A DNA stretch of 43,946 bases from assembly GCA_003427395.1 (NCBI GenBank), contig BFEA01000031.1:853582-897527 (forward strand), written 5' to 3'. Source of the stretch: Chara braunii. Its lineage: Eukaryota > Streptophyta > Charophyceae > Charales > Characeae. Shown piece after piece: positions 18,608 through 28,879 of the stretch (its first letter is position 1; each line of letters starts with the position of its first letter). Both the position numbers and the translations under genes were made by a program. A model generated the notes under the pieces. It had not been told where the DNA came from and did not search any database. It saw only the letters and a list, made by a program, of their open reading frames with translations.

Positions 18608-20487
18608 GTAGCCTCCTTATGGTCCTGGCTCCATATCCATTCTGGGGAGCATCAGTCCGGTTCCTATTCCCCAGGCAAGTCATAGTAACAATATTACATC
18701 ATGTACCCACTCACGCATCCTTCCGTCTGGCTGAAGGATCCCTGATCAGCATTGATTACTCCACTTGGTGGAGGATTGACCGTCAGCTCGCCTTCCCCAG
18801 TGATTCTGCTCAGAGTCCTCATCAGAGACCCTGTCAGATAGACTTGAACGCAAGAAGCAACAGGAGAATAACTGCTGTGAGTCTTAAGTGACATGACCAG
18901 CTTGGTTGTAAGTGTGCCCATGGTCATATGTCCGAACTATGTAGCTCTGAAGTCTTGAGGCTGTGCGAGATGATTGCCCTGTTCTGTCTGCAGCGGGCAG
19001 GAGCTGTGCCAGTCTTTCCATCTGAGGTGAAGTCCGTGAATGCTCGCAATGTTTCCATTGACCCGCCATACTTTTCGTGAACTTTGCCAGAATCTCTTGC
19101 TGCTTCTCCTGATTCTCCTGGAGTTGAATCCTGGCTTTCTTCCATTGGGAGAAGACTTCAGTCTCCGTTAAGGATTTGGTCATTGCCCACACCTTTTCAC
19201 ATGAACTGCTGGAGTTGTCAAATGCTCTGCTGCACCTTTCCTCCCATATGACCCAGAGCGTCACCTTTCGAATCAAGCCAAACCCTACTTTATTTTCCCA
19301 TTACTGGACGATTGCCCCGATTTGAGGTGCCAAACCTTTTCCCGTCAATGTGAACCCTTGGGGAAGATCAGCAGCTTGTTATCCCCAGACTAACTTTATC
19401 CGGTGCGCTCCGACTTGTTAAGGCTACCGTTTCAGGAACGTTGGTCCAGAGGAGTAGTTGGATTGGGTGTTCGGGGAAGGAAGAAGAAAACAGGTAGTCC
19501 CAGAGAGCGGATGCTCGTGCCCAGTAGTCGGTAGCGGCCTTGCATGTGATCAGGCAGTGTATGGTGTTTTCCTGTTCATGGTCTGAGCACACTGCACAGA
19601 GATCTGAGCTGTTGGGGTCATTCTTGTCTCCTTCTAATGTGTAGCCAACTGTTCACGGGTAGTGCATTGTAGGCAATGAGCCACTGTAGACTTCTTATTT
19701 TGACTGGTCGTATTGATTTGTATTTCAGCCAAGGAATTTTTGATATTTGTCCTGCTTCCTGGCCCAGTATCTTGTTCCACCTAACTTTGATAACTGGATC
19801 TGGGTCATTCGTCTTTAGTAGCATTCTGTAGCCCATTTTGACTGTGTATTGTGTAATGTGAATAGGAGTTTTGCAAAATCTGTTGTTACCGGGGGACCAT
19901 GCCCACTCATCTGGGTAAAACTCTAGTTCTTGGATTGGTGTTTCAATTTGGAAGATTGTTTTTGGCCAATTACCTAATAAGCTAATACTCTTATTTTTCG
20001 GAGTGTGAATGAGCTCAGGACTGACTGTTGTGGATCTGTGTTGTAGATGCATGGAGACTCGGGATTGGTTAGGTCTATCGGGAATGAGGTGAAGACCCCC
20101 GAAAAGTCTGATCACGGAGGTCTGTGGAAGAATTTGTATGCCCTTGCAGGCATCGTCTCCTGTGGGGGTACTCCCCATTCGCCTGGCTTCCAAGAGAAGT
20201 TCTCTTTGAGTAAGTCTTTCCATCCATCTGAGATACTATTAATCACTGTTTGCAGGTTTTCATCTCTGTAGTGGCAGCCCTTCATGCGTGATTTAATCGT
20301 TTCCTAGTCAATCCAGTCCTTTCTCTCTTCATCCCAAATGTGGCTGATCCTCCATACTCCATGCTTGATCCACGAGAGCCATCGCTGGCTGCCTGAAAGT
20401 GAGAGTGAGTGATCACTTGCGCCTCTGACACAGGGGTTCCCTAATAGGGGTTGGCGTAAGACTTCCTCTTAAGATTTGGGTTTCTTG
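18608..20487 (-). mobile_element. LINE-D, 5'-truncated, interrupted by an rRNA-like segment
   Basis: ORF2 C-terminal fragments on the minus strand (20223-19618 and 19592-18884) match LINE-B: KIPWLKYKSIRPVKIRSLQW, AYNALPVNSWL, HCLITCKEATDYWARASAL and VTLWVIWEERCSRAF. The 5' edge near 20487 is where similarity to LINE-B (33890 region) ends. The 3' block at 18610-18790 is shared with LINE-B and LINE-E. The roughly 600-base CCCTAAA-bearing part of the 3' UTR present in LINE-B is absent. No poly(A) tail or target-site duplication is visible, and frames are broken. An organellar-rRNA-like piece lies within (19310-19402). Confidence 0.8.
19310..19402 (-). rRNA. Fragment resembling organellar/bacterial-type 23S rRNA
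   Basis: The plus strand reads gccccgatttgaggtgccaa, cccgtcaatgtgaacccttg, gggaagatcagc and ttgttatccccaga...taactttatccg. This follows the complement of the highly conserved 23S segment near the peptidyl-transferase region (gaggtgccaaac, gatgtgaactcttggg, cctgttatccc, cttttatccg). Nuclear 28S differs here. It has small insertions and substitutions, so it is an old, non-functional piece of plastid or mitochondrial origin embedded in LINE-D. From memory of the conserved core only; which organelle is unresolved. Confidence 0.7.
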
Positions 20488-20747
20488 TTCTTTTGGGGCA
20501 TAATTTCTGTCCATACAGAGTTGCACGCGCCAACGGTCGGTGCCCCCCAGGCGGTCGTCTGCCGACCGCTGAACGGTCAGTCGGTCGGCGCTGACATGTC
20601 GGCGGAAGTAGGGCTGCCGCACTTTCCTGGGGTGGCGGTCCGACCCGCAAAGGCCCCGTTTTTGGGGTCTGGGCCGGTCAGGGGGTGGTCGGCCATTCGC
20701 CCTCCGACCGTAGACACCGACATTCCCACGGTCGGTGAAGTTCAAAA
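20488..20747. other. GC-rich stretch with CGGTCGG/CCGACCG motifs
   Basis: Several short inverted motifs (gcggtcg...cgaccgc, 20551-20569) and repeated gtcgg words. No coding domain recognised. A related composition is seen at 28815-28880. Confidence 0.45.
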
Positions 20748-20851
20748 CACTGTGGCTGCCCACATTCTTCTCACTCACTCGCAGTGGCATTGTGGGCAAC
20801 CGTGAGTGTGGGCAGCCACAGTGCCAGGGGGAGGTGAGAAGAGTGTGGGCA
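20748..20851. repeat. Overlapping inverted repeats able to form alternative hairpins
   Basis: The left arm cactgtggctgcccacattc (20748-20767) pairs with 20804-20823 at 19 of 20 positions. An overlapping arm, tgcccacattcttctcac (20757-20774), pairs with 20834-20851 at 17 of 18. The two hairpins are mutually exclusive. It may be a MITE terminus or a folded repeat; no target duplication is seen. Confidence 0.7.
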
Positions 20852-21092
20852 TTTGTGTTTGGGGAGGGAGACATGTGCAGCGTGGAGGGGATGGGGTGCA
20901 AGCATGAAACTTGCAGAGAGAGAGAGAGTGAGGTGGAGGATTCCACTGACCTAGTTGGAACGCGAGATGTCTTTCGCCAGCAATCGTCGTCCTCAGCCCG
21001 TGACATGAGCTCCACCATTCAAGAGAGGCTGCAGCTTTCAGCCTCCTCCGGTCAGTGTATGTGTGTGTGAGAGCTCAACAGGAGTGAGAGCA
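20852..21092. other. No gene recognised
   Basis: Mixed sequence with a short GA patch (20914-20928) leading into the TTC satellite. Confidence 0.4.
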
Positions 21093-21107
21093 AGGCTTCT
21101 TCTTCTT

Positions 21108-21139
<32 letters not shown>

Positions 21140-21593
21140 CACCATCACCCACCCCCATTTCGGTTTTTTTAATTTATTCAGAAATTCGTAGGGCGGTCAT
21201 CATCCACTCCATCTTCTTCTTCTTCTTCTTCTTCTGAACACCATCACCCACCCCCACTTCGTTTCTTTTTTTTTTATATTTTAAAATTGGTAGGGTGCTC
21301 ATCATCCACCCCATCTTCTTCTTCTTCTTCTTCTTCTTCTTCTTCTTCTTCTTCTTCTTCTTCATACCATCATCACCCACCCCCACTTCCTTTTGTTTTT
21401 CTTTTTTCTTCAATTCGGAAATTCGTAGGGTGCTCATTATCCACCCCATCTTCTTCTTCTTCTTCACTGAAGTGCAATAGCAAATAGTCAACCCTAATTC
21501 TTCTTCTTCTTCTCCATTGAAGTGCAACAGAAAATAGTCAACCCTAATTCTTCTTCTTCTTCTCTCCCTAATCATCCAACCCATCTTTTTCTT

Positions 21594-21625
<32 letters not shown>

Positions 21626-21792
21626 CACCATCATTCACCCCACCTCGTTGTTGTTTTTTTTAATTCGGAAATTCGTAGGGTGCTCTTCATCCACCCCATC
21701 TTCTTCTTCTTCTTCTTCTTCTTCTTCACTGAAGTGAAATAGCAATTAGCTAACCCTATTCTTCTTCTTCTTCTCTCCCTAATCATCCACCC

Positions 21793-21824
<32 letters not shown>

Positions 21825-21830
21825 CACCAT
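21093..21830. repeat. TTC-rich complex satellite, array 1
   Basis: (TTC)n blocks alternate with conserved spacer words: accaccatcacccaccccca, aattcggaaattcgtagggt, gctcatcatccaccccatc and actgaagtgcaatagcaaat. About five imperfect higher-order units occur. Long open frames here are artefacts of the triplet repeat. Confidence 0.9.
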
Positions 21831-21886
21831 CACCAACCCCCACCAACCCCCACCAACCCCCACCAACCCTCACCAACCCCCAACTT
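21831..21886. repeat. CCCCCACCAA decamer repeat
   Basis: About five tandem copies of a 10-base unit at the end of the TTC satellite. Confidence 0.9.
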
Positions 21887-22134
21887 GCAATGAACCCAGA
21901 ACGTGAAGACAGTTGTCAACAATGCAAGCCCAGATAAATGTTCATCAAATGATGATTACTAATAGTCAAAATCGAACCAGACAGAATGAGGTGAGGTAAT
22001 CATACACAGACGAAGAGAGAGGAGGGAGATGAGACAAAGGAGAGGAAGTACAATGCCCACTCCTGCTTCGGGCTCCCTCCTCATCACCACCTCAATAATC
22101 AATAGTCTGAACGAGTATCCGAAATAGCCTCGAT
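21887..22134. other. No gene recognised
   Basis: Mixed sequence between the satellite and the palindrome cluster, without a supported coding region. Confidence 0.4.
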
Positions 22135-22380
22135 GTGCCACGTGGCACGTCTAATCAGTCCCGCATCAGCATCTGGAGCAATGTCGACATGAAGACCACC
22201 AGGTACGTATCCTCGAACTCTCCACAGTCCTGGTCTCCTCCTGAAGTGACGACGAAACAGAACAGCAATGCCGATTACGTAGTCCCAGCCATAGAACACG
22301 TGGCAGCAGCCACGTCAGCCAATGACACATGTGGCAGCAGCCACATCGGCGATAGCGCATGGCAGCTGCCGCGTCAGCAA
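22135..22380. promoter_or_regulatory. Cluster of G-box/ACGTGGC palindromes
   Basis: GTGCCACGTGGCAC (22135-22148) is a perfect palindrome around the CACGTG G-box. ACGTGGC-AGCA-GCCACGT (22298-22315) and ATGTGGC-AGCA-GCCACAT (22329-22346) are inverted repeats with the same loop, 31 bases apart, and a degenerate third unit follows (22360-22375). ACGTGGC is the core of plant ABRE/G-box elements bound by bZIP factors. A regulatory role is inference; it may equally be a minisatellite. Confidence 0.45.
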
Positions 22381-22902
22381 GCCAAGAAGACAGGAGCAAG
22401 CCGGCCACCATGCCGGACTAGCAGCGCCTCGCCAAGTCACAATGCCAGCGTCGCAGCGTCTAGCCAGCGTTGAAGTCAATGCGTGAAGTCAGCATCAACG
22501 CAAGACAGAATGAATGTCAAAGCCAGGAAGTCAGTTCTTATGTAGTGTTGACGCGTGGTCTGGACCCCGGATGCTGTATCCCTCGGCCGTCCAGATCTCG
22601 ATGTGAACGAAGGCCCAGATTGGCCTGAAACTGAATTCCCTCCGGCCTGGATGCTGTCTGGGTACCTGCGCACAATAAGTGAGTGTATCCAACCAAGGGC
22701 CTGCGGTACCTTTGACTCTACAGTTGACTTTGACTCTTGAATTTCCTGTGTGCAGCATTCGGTCACACAGCCTCGCTCGACAGACTCAGGCCTGGGCGTG
22801 TCTTGGTCACACAGCCCAGCGCAGACTTACTCAGGTCTGCGTGGCTTGGGGCTGAGTTCAGGGCCCCAGGCTACTTCTGAACAGGGCTATTACAAACTCG
22901 TC

Positions 22903-22933
<31 letters not shown>

Positions 22934-23944
22934 CCAAGGGAAATGAGCAATAGCGAGATGACAGAATCCAGATTGCACAATCACATTGAAAGCCAGAAAG
23001 TTCCAGTGTCCAGAAAGTAGCATTGCACCAATAATACACCGATTGAGAATCATAACACTGAAACCGAATGTCAAAGAGAGCTTAGTAGCTTACTCTCGTC
23101 TTCACCAACGTAAGAGTCCAGGCCCTTCTCCCTACTTGGCACTCGGCACCCAGACTACTCCCACACAGCTACTGTCTGCCTAAGAATTGACAATGCAACT
23201 GTTGACGTCAGCAGCCACCGAAGTACATGAAGATGTCACCCAATGCAGACCATCGCCAATACCAGGTATGAGCCCTCACATCATCATCCTCATCACTAGC
23301 TCTCTCTCTCTCTCCCTCGCCTGTCTCCCTTGTCTTCCCTCTGTACACTCGAAGACCACCGCTGCGCTTTGCTGTATGTCCAAGCCCAGCCAGCTATGGA
23401 AGCTGGGCTATGGCGCTGCTCTCAGCTGCGCCCTTCCTCCCACACGACCACACGTGCACAGCACCTTGCCCCAGCGCTAGCAGCAGCACGCGAGCAATCG
23501 CTCCAGCAGAGCTGCCGCAAACTGGCAAGTGCCCGAATGAGCTGCCAGGCAGCGAACTCTTTCCTATATGGAAAGAGTCTGGCCTGGCCTGTGGCCTGGC
23601 TAGGCTGGGCCTGCGCCCAGAAGCTTCCGGTAGGCCCCAGGTAGCTGGGCCTCTGCTGCTGCTGCTGGGCCTCGTTCAATTACACCTCCCAACTGTCTGT
23701 GTATGTTGCTGCGAATGTGGCCCAGGGCCTGCATTTCAGGAAAGGCCTAGAAGGCCGCGGAAAGTATTCGCTGCTCGGGTCCTGGGTTCCCTCAACCAAC
23801 TGACGCGACACAACTGCCTGAACCCCAAATACGAAATTGACAGCATTCGGCCTCTCGTGATTTGTTACGCCCGCCTTCACCTAGGGCGGGCACACTTGCA
23901 TAAGTGGCCCCTTAGGCCTGCCGAGGAGCCACATCCTCGCAATT
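22381..23944. other. Non-coding stretch with short repeats
   Basis: It holds a pair of cacacagcc...cagactcaggcctg/cagacttactcaggtctg repeats (22766-22845), a TTA microsatellite (22905-22934) and a CT-rich patch (23300-23330). A 227-codon plus-strand frame (23410-24093) runs into the TTC satellite and shows no recognisable domain, so it is not called. Confidence 0.4.
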
Positions 23945-24001
23945 ATTATTTTATTTGGAAATCCGTAGGGTGCTTATCATCCTCAATACGCACGGTTTTT
24001 T

Positions 24002-24033
<32 letters not shown>

Positions 24034-24358
24034 CACCATCACCCCCCCCTATCTGTTTTTTTTTTTTTTGGTTATAAATTCGGAAATTTGTAGGGTGCTC
24101 ATCATCCACCCCATCTTCTTCTTCTTCTTCTTCTTCTTCTTCTTCTTCTTCATTGAACTGCAATAGCAAATAGTTCACCCTAAATCTTCTTCTTCTCATC
24201 CACCCCTTCTTCTTCTTCTTCTTCTTCTTCTTCTTCTTCTTCTTCTTCTTCCACTTCTTCTTCTCCACACCACAACCCACCCCCACTGTGTTTTTTTTTT
24301 CTGAAATTCGCAGGGCATCATCATCCACCCCATCTTCTTCTTCTTCATCTTCTTTTTG
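23945..24358. repeat. TTC-rich complex satellite, array 2
   Basis: Same spacer words as array 1 (ccgtagggtgcttatcatcc, aattcggaaatttgtagggt, gctcatcatccaccccatc, accaccatcaccc), with (TTC)n blocks. It abuts the hAT relic, whose first ATG is at 24365. Confidence 0.9.
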
Positions 24359-24364
24359 ACAACC

Positions 24365-26660
24365 ATGGCGGGTAATCGGGGACCATTCGAGCCAGATACT
24401 GGTGAATCGAGAGAGGAACTGCTTAGGAGGTCTGATGTTTGGAAATGGGTGGACCGAGGGCAGAGGTTGTTGGGCGGTACGTCGCATGGCAACTGGAGAT
24501 TGCGGTGCAGATTGTGCAACAAAGATTTCACCGGAACGGTATCGAGAGCGGCGAAGCACTTTGTCCAATCGTACGACGCTGCTCGCTGCCGGCACAGCAC
24601 AGGGGAGATTGTTGCTGCGGTCTGCAAGTGCCACCCATCCCAAGAAATCTGCCCAAAGATGATGACCAAATTGAATGAGTATTACAGGACGCAGGGCTGT
24701 CCGCCGTCGCGGCGGACCCGTGGATCTGGAGCCAGATCAACCACCCGGGGTTGAGGGTGGGCATGACACACCTTCGTCAGGGGGAGATTGCAGGCCTGGT
24801 CCGGCGTCGGAGGATAGGAGCGGCATTGGTGTTGCATCGACCTCCGTCGGGAACAGAGCAGCCACCACTTGCACACATGATGAGCTGCCATAAGAGATTG
24901 CCGAGCACCTGCGGACTGGCTTCGCTCGCCCACCACGACCTCTATCGGTCGGTGTGGGGCGGCAGCAATCATCAATGAGCGGTTTTGTCATGGATGAGCT
25001 GCAGAAAGAGTTTGACCAGGTGATTGCCTCATTCTTCTTCAAGAACGCCATTGCATTCAACGCCGCAAGATCAGATTCCTATAAGAACATGGAGACGATC
25101 ATGAACGAGGCGGCCAAGTCACGGAAGATGTTGAAACTGCCAGGGTACAACTTCTTGAGGACAAAGGCCCTGCCCGTGGAGTACAAAACTGTGGATGCAG
25201 ATTTGGAGAAGATCTGTGAGCCATAGGATGTTACAGGCCTTACATTGATGACGGACGACGACAACCAGCAACAGGCCGATCGTGAACTTCAGTGCAGCCG
25301 GGGATTCAGGGGTTGTCATGGTGAGGACTGTTGATATGGAGGGCAAGGACAAGTCGGCTCCGGCTTTGGCGAGGATGTGGGAGGAGGTCATAAGGGAGTT
25401 GGGGTTGCACAGGGTCAATGCCATATGCACCGACTCGGCAGAGGTGAACATATCCGCAAGGAAAATACTAGCTGAGCACGAAGACCCGGCGATCAGGAGC
25501 ATTCCTTGGGTGCCATGTGCATGCCATGTGTGCAACCTGCTCATGAGCGACATTGTTTTAGTGCCATGGATTGGAGAGGTGATTCTGCAGGGCAGGGAGA
25601 TCACCACCTTCATCCAGAGACATCAAAGGGCTTTGGCGATGTTCATGAGGGCTGGGAGGGAGTACAGGACGCAACTGGGCATCAAAGATGGCAAGCCGTT
25701 GGAGTTGATCGAGTTAACAACAAAAAGCTAGTAAACATCAGAAAGATGGGTATCAGCATAGAAAGATGTATTGATGTACCGAATTGGCTAATACTAGAAG
25801 GTTGATGCAAAGTGTTCCAAACCAGGGGAAACAAGATTCGACAAGGATCTCATATGAGACCCGGCTTGGTGGTTGACCGTCGAGCCGGCATGCACTTTGC
25901 TTCAACCCGTTTTTGCCCTGATGAAGAACATGGACAAAGTCGGGAGGATGGGGATGCAGATGTGGTCTTTGGGGATCATGTTGGAGAAGAGGATGGTTGT
26001 TTTACCCATGGATTGCGAGACAAGGGAGATCGTGATGAAGAAGGTGAAGGAACGTGTGCGGATGATGGCTCTCCCTGTGCGTGCAGCAGCATGGATGTTG
26101 CACCCACTCCACAGATCGCCTAGATTATTCGACGACTTGGAGTCTACGGAGCTCATGAACACTCTGGCACACTTTGCTGCAGTTTACACGAAACATTTGA
26201 AGGAGTACAAGGAGTGTTGGAGGTCTCTGGAGAGTCTCCATCACAAAGATCTGGGTGGAGTGCGCCGAACTCAGAGGAGACTTTGAGAGGCACTCCCGTT
26301 TGGTGGTTGACATATGGGAAGAAACACAAGTCAATACAAAAGATTGCAGTCGGAGTGCTTAGTATGTGGACAACCGCCTCTCCATGCGAGAGGAATTGGT
26401 CCACCTTCGACCTCATTCACACAAAGAGGAGAAATTTGTTGAGCTCGGAGAACTTGCAGATGCTTGTGCTCATACATTGGAACAAGAAGTTGCTTAAGAT
26501 GTCGAAGATGAAGATCGAGTTTGTTAACATCGAGCGACTGGAGTGGGAGACACTGGAGGATATGGCTCCCTATGATGGTTTCATGCAAGATGGGGAGTAC
26601 GACTCGGGGGAAGTGAAGAGGAGGGCCACGAACTGGTCAAATCTTGCAGCCGAAGATCTA
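24365..26660 (+). pseudogene. hAT-superfamily transposase relic (BED finger, DUF659, dimerisation domain)
   Basis: DDE-type cut-and-paste transposase, decayed. The first piece (24365-24754) has a BED-type zinc finger: DVWKWVDRG, WRLRCRLCNKDF, SRAAKHFVQS. The second (24954-25226) has FFFKNAIAFNAARSDSYKNM and PGYNFLRTKALP, typical of the segment before DUF659. The third (25282-25731) is DUF659: NRPIVNFSAAGDSGVVM, VNAICTDSAEVNISA, WVPCACHVCNLLMSDI. The fourth (25873-26286) and fifth (26214-26660) hold the C-terminal dimerisation region, with WWLTYG, IQKIAVGVLSMWTT, SPCERNWSTFDLIHTKRRNLLS and VLIHWNKKLL. A TAG at 25224-25226 sits where DUF659 proteins have Trp, followed by a frameshift; more shifts occur near 24740, 25735-25850 and 26250. 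Terminal inverted repeats and an 8-bp target duplication were not found. Confidence 0.88.
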
Positions 26661-27949
26661 AGGCAACGAAACTCGACATTCGGGAGCTTGAGGAGGAGAG
26701 GGTGGACGATGGGGCATGGCTCCTTGATCTTTCTTACCGTCGTCGCCATCTTGCAGATCATGATCGTGGGAAGACCGTTGTTGATGTTGACAGCGTAGAG
26801 CTTAGCCATGACAGTGAGGATGATGACGAGCTGGTTCAAGTGGAACTCACTGACAGTCGGTTGACCAGGAGGTCGGGAGGTGGCTCATCTTCTTCCACAC
26901 CACGTGACCACATCACGATGTTGGAGTCCTTGCGTCTGGCAGGCGCTCGGCGGGCACTTCAGCCTTGTTGACAATTGAGGAGGGTATTCGTTCACGACAA
27001 CGGACTTCAGCATTGGGCGGTTCAGCTTCGCTGCAGGGGACCGCCTCACTCTCTGGGGGTTGGCGCACGTCGCCCGACACTGGTTGAGGGACTGCACCCG
27101 GGGGGTCACCGTATGTCGCCGATGACACTGATGCAGTGGAGGCAGATGTGTCTCTTGGTGCAGACAGGGACTGCCCCATTGTTGTTGCTCCAGTGAAGAC
27201 AGATGAGGTGATAGGTGCGCGTGGGGATGATCCGGTCGGTGCCACTGCTGCAATTGATGATGGTGTTGTTGGTGCAGTTGACGATGGTGTTGTTGATGTA
27301 GACAAGGAGACCGGTGATGGTCCCATTGCGAGTGGCGATGTGTTCTCCACTCCGGATCCGAGGTTGCGATTGGGGGAGAGATTCACCTCCCTGTTGCCGC
27401 CCCCCGTGGCTCTGCACGAGACTTCGGTAAGCACCTGGCTCCGATGTCCCTAATGCGGACTGATGACGAGTCTAACACCCCCGATTGGGCTAGATTCACC
27501 GGACCCACCCCGCCCCCTCCGCGGTTGAACGAGGGCATTCAACAGGTCGCTCAGGAGGGCACACATTCTAGGTCTACAGGAGGAGGACCCCGCCAGTTCA
27601 GGATGGCGGGGCGACCCCACCACACGACATGGATGCACGGCGTGCAACGATGCCACCGCCCGACATTGATGAGAGCAAGGTGCACCAAGTGAAAGAGTTT
27701 GGCGAGAGGAATAAGGAAAAGGAGGCAGCGACACCCAAGACGAAAGGCGGAAGAGGGAAGGGGCGCAAGACTGTCACGCCGCCTGAGACCTTGGAAGAAA
27801 AGTGTGGTGTTGTTCGATAGGCGAAGAGGAAGAATGCTCAAAGAGGGCAAAAGAAAGTCGCGGTAACCAATCGATTGCCGAAACGTGGACCGCAGAAGAA
27901 GAGGAGACATGTGCAAGGGGACGACGAATCGAGTAGCAACAGCTCCTAG
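26661..27949 (+). pseudogene. Possible long disordered C-terminal extension of the hAT relic
   Basis: Downstream of the dimerisation domain, open stretches follow with only a few breaks: LDIRELEEERVDDGAW through an acidic DSEDDDELVQVEL segment (to 26971), a Ser/Gly-rich then Asp/Val-rich segment (27000-27453), and a basic tail (27629-27949) with KTKGGRGKGRK, KRGPQKKRRHVQGDDESSSNSS and a TAG at 27947-27949. One in-frame TAG (27818-27820) interrupts the tail. The composition suggests disorder and a nuclear-localisation signal. Continuity with the transposase is inferred from collinearity; it may be a separate ORF of the same element. Confidence 0.45.
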
Positions 27950-27973
27950 TCTTCCACTTCTTCGTCCTGATCA

Positions 27974-28099
27974 GGGACGGCATTGTCATCATCTGACACG
28001 AGTAGCAGCAGTGAATGAAAGTGTGGTTTGATAAGAGAAGTGATCGGGACGACATTGTCGTTATCTGACACGAGTCGCAGCAGTGAATGAAAGTGTGTT

Positions 28100-28102
<3 letters not shown>
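27974..28102. repeat. 72-bp direct repeat
   Basis: gggacggcattgtcatcat (27974) and gggacgacattgtcgttat (28046) each lead into ctgacacgagt-gcagcagtgaatgaaagtgtg with few differences. Confidence 0.85.
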
Positions 28103-28189
<87 letters not shown>

Positions 28190-28797
28190 NNNNNNNNNNN
28201 NNNNNNNNNNNNNNNNNNNNNNNNNNNNNNNNNNNNNNNNNNNNNNNNNNNNNNNNNNNNNNNNNNNNNNNNNNNNNNNNNNNNNNNNNNNNNNNNNNNN
28301 NNNNNNNNNNNNNNNNNNNNNNNNNNNNNNNNNNNNNNNNNNNNNNNNNNNNNNNNNNNNNNNNNNNNNNNNNNNNNNNNNNNNNNNNNNNNNNNNNNNN
28401 NNNNNNNNNNNNNNNNNNNNNNNNNNNNNNNNNNNNNNNNNNNNNNNNNNNNNNNNNNNNNNNNNNNNNNNNNNNNNNNNNNNNNNNNNNNNNNNNNNNN
28501 NNNNNNNNNNNNNNNNNNNNNNNNNNNNNNNNNNNNNNNNNNNNNNNNNNNNNNNNNNNNNNNNNNNNNNNNNNNNNNNNNNNNNNNNNNNNNNNNNNNN
28601 NNNNNNNNNNNNNNNNNNNNNNNNNNNNNNNNNNNNNNNNNNNNNNNNNNNNNNNNNNNNNNNNNNNNNNNNNNNNNNNNNNNNNNNNNNNNNNNNNNNN
28701 NNNNNNNNNNNNNNNNNNNNNNNNNNNNNNNNNNNNNNNNNNNNNNNNNNNNNNNNNNNNNNNNNNNNNNNNNNNNNNNNNNNNNNNNNNNNNNNNN
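28103..28797. repeat. (GA)n microsatellite followed by a 608-base gap
   Basis: GA run at 28103-28189, then N at 28190-28797. The gap may hide further GA repeat and the end of the LINE-C sequence. Confidence 0.95.
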
Positions 28798-28879
28798 TCA
28801 GATTTTTAAAAAATCAGCGGACGACTGTTTTCTGACTGGTCAGCTGCAAAACGGTTGGCGGTCGGGATCAGCAGTCGGC

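Noticed and set aside
21174-21876. Long Lys/Glu-rich or Ser-rich open frames on both strands
   Set aside because: They are translations of the TTC/GAA triplet satellite and have no domain outside the repeat.
23410-24093. 227-codon plus-strand frame
   Set aside because: No recognisable domain, it runs into the TTC satellite, and there is a competing minus-strand frame; composition alone explains it.
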